From positions 1-16,941 of the forward strand of contig DDIR01000070.1 in NCBI GenBank assembly GCA_002338715.1: 16,941 nucleotides of DNA. Reading direction: 5' to 3'. The notes beneath the pieces were generated by a model. That model was not told the DNA's origin, made no database searches, and worked only from the letters and a program-made list of their open reading frames with translations. The translations under genes were made by a program, and so were the position numbers. Below are positions 1-6,777 of this stretch, one piece after another. The DNA is from Phycisphaerales bacterium UBA1845. Lineage in GTDB: Bacteria; Planctomycetota; Phycisphaerae; UBA1845. The first letter of the stretch is position 1. Each line of letters opens with the position of its first letter.

Positions 1-3000
1 TGGTCGTGCCAGCCGCGATCGGTCCGCTGATCGTACCCGATGCCACGAGCACACCGCTCGCCTCCGGGTCGCCTTCGTAAACAGCGACATCGACATCTTC
101 GACAGCAAGATCGCCCACGTTTTGCACCACGATACCAACCGTCGTGACATCACCGGAAAGCGGCGAGCCCGGATCGAACGTCAGCCCGCTCAATTCGATG
201 GCGACGTCGGCTGCGATCACACGTTCGGCGACGACCAGATCCACCGAGTCCACGACCGGCACATCGATGTCGACAATCTCGCCATCCAGTTCGATCGTTT
301 CCTGGGACGTGACCAAGCGCACTTTGTCATACGCGACTGCCAACACGCCGTTCGACGTCAACGCCGCGCTCATGTCGCGCTCTTCGTCGCGGTCGGACGT
401 CATCCGGAGCGTTTCGCTCCACATCGCGTGGTCGGCATCGTAGATGGCATAGTGCACGTCAACGAGTTCGTCGCTGTCTTCGGGCCAAGCCAGCGCGACG
501 CGGCCCTGCGGACCGATGGCGAGGTCGAAAACATTTGGCCCGTAGCGCGGCGCATCGCGATCGATGATCGTATTGATTGTCGTCAGACTTAGATCACCCG
601 ACGACACGAGATCGCCGTCGCGGTTCCACACGAGAAGCAGGTCGCCATTGGCATCGTACGCAGGACTCGGCGCGAAGTCGGACAGCGCATCATTCGTCAG
701 CCGCACCGGCGCGCCCCACGTCGAACCGTCAAACGTGCTGGCGAACAAATCGATGTCAGTCGACGTCGCAAAATCGCCATCGACGTCGCGCGAGTAGACG
801 ATCACGCCTTCGGTGCCCTTGTAGGCAACGTCCAGTTCGTTAAGTCCGGCGATACCGCTGACCGCCACCTGCGGTACGCTCCAACTGCTGCCGTTGAAAC
901 GCGAATACATGATGTCGGCAGGACTTCCTATGGTGCTGACGATCACGTTGTCGGGATTGGTCGCCCAAACGAGCAGGGCTGTTCCATCGTCAGCGCCCGC
1001 GAGCTTCGGATTGAAGTCGACGATGCCGTTGGAGGTAAGGTTCTCCGATGCTGACCAGGTGTTCGTGCTTCCGTCATAGGTCGCGACGGCAATTTCAAAG
1101 TACGGCGGAATGGTTTCGATCTCGGTCTCGCCCGGCAGTGTCGTGTAGGTGTTCATCCAAGCCGCGACGGCATTGCCATTGTTGAAACCGACAAGCTGCG
1201 GGTCGAAGTCAGCCGTCCCGTCGTCGGCAACATCCACCGGCGTGCTCCAACCGGAACCGGTGTTGCGGCTGAACTGAAGTTTGGTGCGATCCAGCGCGCC
1301 GCGTCCCAGGTCGTCTGTCAGCCACAAAAGCAATCGATCGTTGCGTGCAGCCGCCAACGCGACTTCATTGAATGGATAACCATCGGTGACGACGACGATT
1401 TCATCGGCGCCACTCATGCGACTTGCATCCATCAGGTAACCGGTGAACGTGTTGTAATCGTGATGCACATAGTCGCGCGGCATCACCCGCCAGTTTGCTT
1501 CATCGAGCGAGCGACTGCCACCGAACCCGATCCCGCACGAGAAACAGCCCGATGAGCAGAAATGCTTGTAGGTGCATTCGACACTGCCCAGCGTCAGCGA
1601 GAAGATCCACGCCTTCGCCCGAAGTCCACCCTTCGCGCTGAGATCGAGTTTCGTGAAGAACTTGGGGTCGTCTCCGGTGCCTGGATACTGGAACCCGAAG
1701 ATGGCCTTGCCTCCGAAGAATGACTCCAGTGTCAACGGGATCATACTCGGCCTTCCCAAACCCAGGATCAACTCAAAAAACGGACCGATGCCAAAGGCGG
1801 CTTTTAGACTCATCTGGTCTGGCGTGGCGATGCTGGTCACACCGATCAGCGCTTCAATGGTGAGCCCGGCTTTTCCCTGCCAATACAACGGCACGGGAAC
1901 GCCCCACACGATGACCGTAAATTCCGCGGGATCGGGTGGTATCGAAAGCGAACCCTCGCCCGTTACGCCGTAGGTCGCTTCGTTGAACGTCCACTCAGCC
2001 GCGGCTGGCGTGACGGTCCATCCAGCACCGAATGCGTGCGCACCGCTGGCTTGGACGCCGAACGTTTTGGGGCCGATCTTTTCAGCGAGATTACTGGCTT
2101 TATCCACCACACCTGATGTGGAAAAACCGGCCCCGACGGTGGCTTTTGCCTCAGCCGTCTTGTTGCTTCCGCTGATGGCGTGCTCCACTTCAACTTTCGG
2201 CGACCACTTCCATTCCTGACCACCTTGCGCGGGAACCTGTGACGGGAATCCATTGCCGGGAATCGTTCCTTCAAACGGCTCGACACCCAGTTTCCATCCG
2301 CGGTATTTCAATTCGCTGGTGCTATTTAGTTCCCAGGTGAGCGCCGTCGCCGTTGTGGGGATTTCCATGAACGGAGGCACCACGCCGAAGTTGGCGGCTA
2401 GCGGTAACGGCGTCTGGCTGCCATCCGATGACACAGCCACAGCCGACATGCCTTCGCCAATCTTGACGACCGCGAAGTCTTTCATGTTGTAGTTCTTGCT
2501 TGCGGTGTTGTTTGCGGTTGCGACGACATCGTCGGGCATGCCCGGTCGTTTGAAACGAACTTCCTGCTCCCCGTGTCCGCGCCAATCGATCTCCACGTCG
2601 AATTTTTCGCTGACGGTAATGCCTTCGATGTAGACCACGCACTTGTTCTTCTGGGTGGGTGGCATTTCTTCTTTGTAGTGAGCGCTGTATTTTGACGTGA
2701 TCGACTTAATCGCCGGCGGTTCAAACGTCATGAAACCGACGCCGCTACCGGGGGCTGCTCCGGTGGGAACCGCGTTGGCGGTGAGTGGTATGGGTGGGCC
2801 ATGCCCGCTCTTGTTTTTGATCTCAACCAATATGGGTATGGTCTCGAGCGGTCCAAGATTGAAATCGCCACTGATCGGGACGTTATACTTGGTCCCATCA
2901 CCGGTGATCGTGTAAGTACCCTTAAGACGTGAGTTGCACGGATTGGTCAGCGTCAGCGGCACGGGTTTCTTTTCTTCGGATTCAAAAAACTGATTGCCCA

Positions 3001-4939
3001 GCGCGACTTGAATGGGCGCGGTGGCCATCGTGACCGACTCGGTTGAAACTCGAACCGGAAACTCGCATCCGTCGAGCCCCCTGGCCGTTACTTCGATGTG
3101 GTATTCCTGCATGGCCAGCGGATCATCGATTTTTTTCGTCCGCACCTGAACCCGCTGTGTAATCATTCCCGCTTCTGAAATCAGTGAGTAGCTGCCCTGC
3201 TTCGGCGTGAACTCGTGAAAACCATTGGGCCCGACAATCTTCCATGTGCCCGTCACATAGCGGGCTTCATCGGTGATCGGGCGAAGCGTAAACTCAAACT
3301 CAGCCCCCTCATCCGCACACGTTTCGAGAAGCGCCGGCTGAATGCTTTCCGCGTTGACACCGCTATCGGTCAAGTCGCGCAAGAGGTAGCGGACGGCTGA
3401 CCCTCCGACAACCTGCACGTCGAGCACCGCGTTGCTTGTGGGTTGCAGGATGACCGATCCGGTGATGTTAATCGTTTCGGGTCCGATGACGATTCCATGC
3501 GAAAAGAAAATGCGTTCCGGCTCGCCGTTGGTTCCCGGAATAAAGGTGACATTTTGGGCGGGTTGCTCGGGCATGACGATCGCGCCCCCGCCCGTGTTGA
3601 TGCCCGGTGCAGGCGATGGTGCGGACAGTCCGAAGCAAAGCGTGGTTTGGGCAAGGTCATATCTCAATGTCAGGTAGGCGCGGGCGCCGCCCGTTCCCCT
3701 ACCGCAGAATTCGCGCTCGATCGTCAGATCCGGATTGAGGCAACCGGCATCACCGCGCGGACCGGCTAGATTCACGTTGAACCATTGGGCATCGAGTCCG
3801 TCGACATCACCATCGCCGTCAAAGTCCATGATGCCCGTCGCGTCGACCGAAGTTGGCAACAGGTGCTGCATCGCGGCAAAGTCCATCAGGTCGATGTCGC
3901 CATCAAGGTCCACGTCGCCAAGTCCAACCGGTGCACCTTGGGCCAATGCGCTGGAACCCGCCGCAAGCATCACCGCAGAAACGATGACGATGCTCATCAC
4001 CCGGCAAAACCGGCGACGTCGCATGACAATCAGCACACCACCAACCAACACGAGCAGCATCGCCCGCGGCTCCGGAAGGATCGAAAGCCCATCGACATTG
4101 TCGGCTTGGAGAAGTCCCAACTCGCTCGCCTGAAATCCAATGCCATAAATCCCGGTGAAATCGGTAACAAGAATGTCTGCGGGCGACAGCGTACCGCCCT
4201 GGGCAGCCGTCAGTACCGACGGGCTGAACGGATCGAGCGAAAACATTGCGAAGTCAAAGCCCGGATCGAGAATGCCATTGGGTTCGTCGCGATAACCGCG
4301 CGGGTCGGTTGCGTCAGGCGTAACATCCATCAGCGACAACGCATCGATCGCATCGCCCGGCAACAATCCGATGTCACCGACACCCGACGCAAAAATCTCG
4401 TTGGTGATGCCGATTAGAATGTCATCAGGTGTCACTCCATCGAGGTTGGGAGCGCCGGCCAGTTTGATCCCGGGCTGGCCCACGAGCGTTGAGAAACGCC
4501 AAAGCGAGGAATACTCAAACCCGTATCCAACCGATGCGCCCACGTTGGCAGACTCGCGGACAGAGAGCGCATCAATATCGTCACCGTTGAAGAATGGATC
4601 GAGTCCCAACGACTCTTCATCCATCTCCTGATAAGGAGCCAGCGACGGTTGCGACATGTCGATCGCGAAAACGTCGCCTTGCGCCTCTTCGCTCATGAAC
4701 TCCTCGCGAACCGCTGACGACAACACGCCCGCGCTCGCGCGATCGACCGAGAAAAACATCAGACTCGTAGAACGATCACCAAGAAACCAATCAGCCACTG
4801 GTTCCCGCCCGTGCGAACCGGACCCGCGGTGCAGTTCTGCCGGTGTTGATGCCGCATCCAGAGAAAGGAGAAACACGTTGGCGAACGCATGGCAAGGAAT
4901 GCCAAGTACCAAAGTCATCAGAAGAAGGGATCTGCGCAT
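1..4939 (-). CDS. Giant secreted multidomain protein with internal PEP-CTERM signal (3' end outside window)
   Basis: At least 1646 residues are open in one frame to the window edge; every triplet was checked and no stop was found. The ATG at 4939 has AGAGGAG 8 bases upstream. Residues 1-20 are a signal peptide ending A-F-A. Residues 21-288 form a small domain with three related D-x-[IV]-D-[AG]-L-S motifs (about 120, 196, 280). P-E-P at 289-291, a hydrophobic stretch and R307-R310 make a full PEP-CTERM signal, but the chain continues: M315 starts a second hydrophobic segment ending A-L-A (331-333). Then come two dockerin-like repeats (341-387), Ig-like beta-rich regions (about 400-1110), a Cys cluster near 1122-1135, a propeller-like region (about 1179-1540) with repeated [FY]-[DN]-G-[ST]-x-x-W motifs as in BNR/sialidase repeats, and the start of a CARDB-like domain from 1567. 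It is probably a cell-surface or matrix protein; no catalytic residues are recognised and the specific function is unknown. Confidence 0.85.
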   Translation of the reverse strand, partial: MRRSLLLMTLVLGIPCHAFANVFLLSLDAASTPAELHRGSGSHGREPVADWFLGDRSTSLMFFSVDRASAGVLSSAVREEFMSEEAQGDVFAIDMSQPSLAPYQEMDEESLGLDPFFNGDDIDALSVRESANVGASVGYGFEYSSLWRFSTLVGQPGIKLAGAPNLDGVTPDDILIGITNEIFASGVGDIGLLPGDAIDALSLMDVTPDATDPRGYRDEPNGILDPGFDFAMFSLDPFSPSVLTAAQGGTLSPADILVTDFTGIYGIGFQASELGLLQADNVDGLSILPEPRAMLLVLVGGVLIVMRRRRFCRVMSIVIVSAVMLAAGSSALAQGAPVGLGDVDLDGDIDLMDFAAMQHLLPTSVDATGIMDFDGDGDVDGLDAQWFNVNLAGPRGDAGCLNPDLTIEREFCGRGTGGARAYLTLRYDLAQTTLCFGLSAPSPAPGINTGGGAIVMPEQPAQNVTFIPGTNGEPERIFFSHGIVIGPETINITGSVILQPTSNAVLDVQVVGGSAVRYLLRDLTDSGVNAESIQPALLETCADEGAEFEFTLRPITDEARYVTGTWKIVGPNGFHEFTPKQGSYSLISEAGMITQRVQVRTKKIDDPLAMQEYHIEVTARGLDGCEFPVRVSTESVTMATAPIQVALGNQFFESEEKKPVPLTLTNPCNSRLKGTYTITGDGTKYNVPISGDFNLGPLETIPILVEIKNKSGHGPPIPLTANAVPTGAAPGSGVGFMTFEPPAIKSITSKYSAHYKEEMPPTQKNKCVVYIEGITVSEKFDVEIDWRGHGEQEVRFKRPGMPDDVVATANNTASKNYNMKDFAVVKIGEGMSAVAVSSDGSQTPLPLAANFGVVPPFMEIPTTATALTWELNSTSELKYRGWKLGVEPFEGTIPGNGFPSQVPAQGGQEWKWSPKVEVEHAISGSNKTAEAKATVGAGFSTSGVVDKASNLAEKIGPKTFGVQASGAHAFGAGWTVTPAAAEWTFNEATYGVTGEGSLSIPPDPAEFTVIVWGVPVPLYWQGKAGLTIEALIGVTSIATPDQMSLKAAFGIGPFFELILGLGRPSMIPLTLESFFGGKAIFGFQYPGTGDDPKFFTKLDLSAKGGLRAKAWIFSLTLGSVECTYKHFCSSGCFSCGIGFGGSRSLDEANWRVMPRDYVHHDYNTFTGYLMDASRMSGADEIVVVTDGYPFNEVALAAARNDRLLLWLTDDLGRGALDRTKLQFSRNTGSGWSTPVDVADDGTADFDPQLVGFNNGNAVAAWMNTYTTLPGETEIETIPPYFEIAVATYDGSTNTWSASENLTSNGIVDFNPKLAGADDGTALLVWATNPDNVIVSTIGSPADIMYSRFNGSSWSVPQVAVSGIAGLNELDVAYKGTEGVIVYSRDVDGDFATSTDIDLFASTFDGSTWGAPVRLTNDALSDFAPSPAYDANGDLLLVWNRDGDLVSSGDLSLTTINTIIDRDAPRYGPNVFDLAIGPQGRVALAWPEDSDELVDVHYAIYDADHAMWSETLRMTSDRDEERDMSAALTSNGVLAVAYDKVRLVTSQETIELDGEIVDIDVPVVDSVDLVVAERVIAADVAIELSGLTFDPGSPLSGDVTTVGIVVQNVGDLAVEDVDVAVYEGDPEASGVLVASGTISGPIAAGTT
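3779..3919 (-). repeat. Pair of dockerin-like Ca-binding repeats within the minus-strand giant protein
   Basis: Residues about 341-387 read G-D-V-D-L-D-G-D-I-D-L-M-D-F and, 30-odd residues later, M-D-F-D-G-D-G-D-V-D-G-L-D. Each has the D-x-D-x-D-G-x-[IV]-D spacing of an EF-hand-like dockerin type I loop. They sit immediately after the predicted second signal peptidase site, so they would be the N-terminus of the second mature product. In planctomycetes such repeats are common in secreted proteins and are usually not part of a cellulosome. Confidence 0.75.
3941..4075 (-). other. Internal PEP-CTERM signal followed by a second signal-peptide-like segment
   Basis: Residues 289-333 of the minus-strand giant protein. 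P-E-P is followed by a hydrophobic run of about 15 residues (A-M-L-L-V-L-V-G-G-V-L-I-V-M) and R-R-R-R, the standard layout of a C-terminal exosortase signal. Only F-C-R-V lies between the Arg cluster and M315, which opens a hydrophobic stretch ending A-L-A before Q-G, a good signal peptidase I site. The mature side begins directly with dockerin-like repeats. There is no stop codon and no convincing Shine-Dalgarno before the internal ATG at 3997. By the positive-inside rule the two hydrophobic segments would form a membrane hairpin with the arginines in the cytoplasm. Confidence 0.75.
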
Positions 4940-5689
4940 GGAATACGCTCCTCTGCATTGGGCGATTGCCCGTAGCCCGTTCATGTCAATTCGCGCGCGG
5001 AGATCGCGTACACGGCCGTGGTTGTGCGCACAACTCCACCGCGAAAACCTGATCCCTCTTCTCAATTTCCTCCCTTGGAAGACTTGGGGTGGTGCGAAGT
5101 AAATGCTTAGTTAATTGGATTGAAGACTTATGCCCGGAAAGACTGCACGCGCACCACGTTGCTGCTTAATGCCACGACCTCTTTATGTCCGACCCGTGAT
5201 TGGCAGGCTTCAATGTTACTTCGCCGCACGACACCAAGGCAAGCCTTTAGATGGGCTGATTCGTGGGACTGTTTCGGATGGCCATAGACACAATGCGCAA
5301 GTCAATTGGGATGCGACGTTTATAGAAAAGTTGTCTCAAAGTGTAGGCAATGACGACGCTCAAACCAAAAACGTTCACGAAACACCGTCCGCGTAGTTCA
5401 CGCTTCAGGGTCCGAAGCCGCAGTTACTTCCCCAAATCAACACGAAAACAAACGCATTCTAGATATTGGGAAACGCCATGCTCAATACCGAAGGGCACTT
5501 CTGCCAACAACCCCGGGGGCATTGATACCCGATGGTGTCGGAGACGGGCGATCAGGTGAACAAACCGATGGCTCGAGATGGCGATATGTAACGTTGCGCT
5601 TTGTTGGCGGAATCCGCTGCCCGGAATTGAAACATCAACGTGCCACCCACATCGCTGCATAGTTCTGGATTGGCGACACATGCAACGAA
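4940..5689. other. 750-base intergenic region without a supportable gene
   Basis: This lies between the stop of the LamG-like gene and the start of the minus-strand giant gene. The short open frames here (for example 5130-5396 plus, 5424-5708 minus) have no good ribosome binding site, no recognisable domain and unnatural composition. The part next to 4939 carries the ribosome binding site of the giant gene and the palindrome pair at 5011-5034. No clear intrinsic terminator was seen for the LamG-like gene. The length suggests a long 5' leader or promoter region, or a decayed gene. Confidence 0.6.
5011..5034. promoter_or_regulatory. Two abutting perfect palindromes, candidate operator or leader hairpins
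   Basis: CACGGCCGTG (10 bases, perfectly self-complementary) is directly followed by GTTGTGCGCACAAC (14 bases, perfectly self-complementary). The pair lies 72-95 bases upstream of the giant gene start at 4939. Dimeric DNA-binding proteins often use such sites, but no regulator is identified, and either palindrome could also fold in the transcript. Confidence 0.35.
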
Positions 5690-6631
5690 TCAGCGACCAG
5701 CATTGCATGGCGCAAATATTGTCTGGAGTTGACCGAAGTCCACGAGGTCGACGTTGCCGTCATGGTTCAGGTCGGCAGTAAGGCATTCCGCGGGCGTCGC
5801 CCCGGCATTCGGACCGGCTTGGCATGCGAGAAATGCATCGACATAGCCGGATGAAACGGGGCAGGTGATCGCTGATGTTGTGCTGAAGTCATCGATCGAC
5901 GCAACCGTCCCGCTCGTCCCAGTCAGCGGGTCGGGGCCTTTCAGCAACACGAAAGCTTCGTATTGGCCGTTTACGGGCTGCCAGATCGAGGAGATGTTCA
6001 CGGTTCGTTGCGTAAACAATGTACCGGTGTCGGCATTGTAGATCTTGATGTCGTATATGCCTGTCGTTGTGTTGACGGAGAATTCAATGCGATACCACTT
6101 TCCAAGGACGATCGTCGGCCCATTCAATGGAACGTCAGCCGTGCCTGGGGGTTGGGCGTTGTTGTGGATGAACAGGCGAAAGTGATTGTCCGGAAAATAG
6201 GAGTACACCACGGCTTGCGGATTTCCGTTCAGATCAGCTTGCGGGCCATCCTGGAAAAACCCGACGCCGCACCAGTGTATGCCTGGTGCGTCGCCGTATT
6301 GGTCGATGCGAAAGTTGGTGACGAAACTCATTTGAACCGCCGTCTCGATTTCGACCAGCGCGCCCGCGCTCGTGGCGCCTTTGGCGTTGACGATCTGCGC
6401 GGCTTGCGTTGGATTGCCGAGCGGATCAATTGTGTCAATGACGACCGTTGATGGGACGCCGGCATCGGAACCAATGAGTCGTGTTTTGACCGGCACCCAC
6501 GGCGGAGTCGGAAATCCGCCAGGCGTATCGTTCTCAAAATCCTCTTGAAATCCGGATGCAAGCCCCACAGAAACAGGAATGAACGCGGCTACAGTCAGGG
6601 CGAGTATCGCCAAACGTATTGAATGTCCCAT
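5690..6631 (-). CDS. Secreted LamG/concanavalin-like protein with C-terminal dockerin-like repeat
   Basis: 313 residues. The ATG at 6631 was chosen over an upstream in-frame ATG at 6739 because it begins a clear signal peptide (M-G-H-S-I-R, hydrophobic core, cleavage after G-L-A at about 25) and has GGAG 9 bases upstream. The mature part (about 28-270) is a single beta-sandwich-like domain rich in phrases typical of LamG/concanavalin-like folds, such as G-K-W-Y-R-I-E-F followed by a strand with Y-D-I-K-I-Y. Near the end, D-L-N-H-D-G-N-V-D-L-V-D-F is a dockerin-like Ca-binding loop, followed by a short tail with one Cys. It has no PEP-CTERM signal, unlike the giant proteins. It is likely exported and perhaps binds carbohydrate or a surface partner; the ligand is unknown. 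It lies 146 bases after the kinase on the same strand, so co-transcription is possible but not required. Confidence 0.85.
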   Translation of the reverse strand: MGHSIRLAILALTVAAFIPVSVGLASGFQEDFENDTPGGFPTPPWVPVKTRLIGSDAGVPSTVVIDTIDPLGNPTQAAQIVNAKGATSAGALVEIETAVQMSFVTNFRIDQYGDAPGIHWCGVGFFQDGPQADLNGNPQAVVYSYFPDNHFRLFIHNNAQPPGTADVPLNGPTIVLGKWYRIEFSVNTTTGIYDIKIYNADTGTLFTQRTVNISSIWQPVNGQYEAFVLLKGPDPLTGTSGTVASIDDFSTTSAITCPVSSGYVDAFLACQAGPNAGATPAECLTADLNHDGNVDLVDFGQLQTIFAPCNAGR

Positions 6632-6777
6632 CAGATAAGTCTCCGGATGCAATGATTCTCGCGACAATCGAATGATGGTCGTGCGATTGGCGGGCTGGTG
6701 CATGAGCCGCGTCACGTCGTGATAGTCGTCGCGCGGCACAATGGGGACATCGGAGTGAAAAAAACTTCAAATCGGTT

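Noticed and set aside
3785..4417. Plus-strand open frame of 210 codons
   Set aside because: It lies entirely antisense to the minus-strand giant gene, is rich in Arg/His/Asn with no signal or motif, and has no ribosome binding site.
4984..4989. Perfect minus-strand TTGACA upstream of the giant gene at 4939
   Set aside because: No acceptable -10 sequence lies 16-18 bases downstream; the expected position reads like GGCAATCGCC.
5130..5396. Plus-strand open frame of 88 codons in the 750-base gap
   Set aside because: It has a weak start region, no recognisable domain and composition unlike the neighbouring genes; nothing supports translation.
6754..6777. A-T stem and T-run after the kinase stop as an intrinsic terminator
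   Set aside because: The stem is only AAAAC/GTTTT with a nine-base loop, part of it made by the T-run itself; too weak to call.
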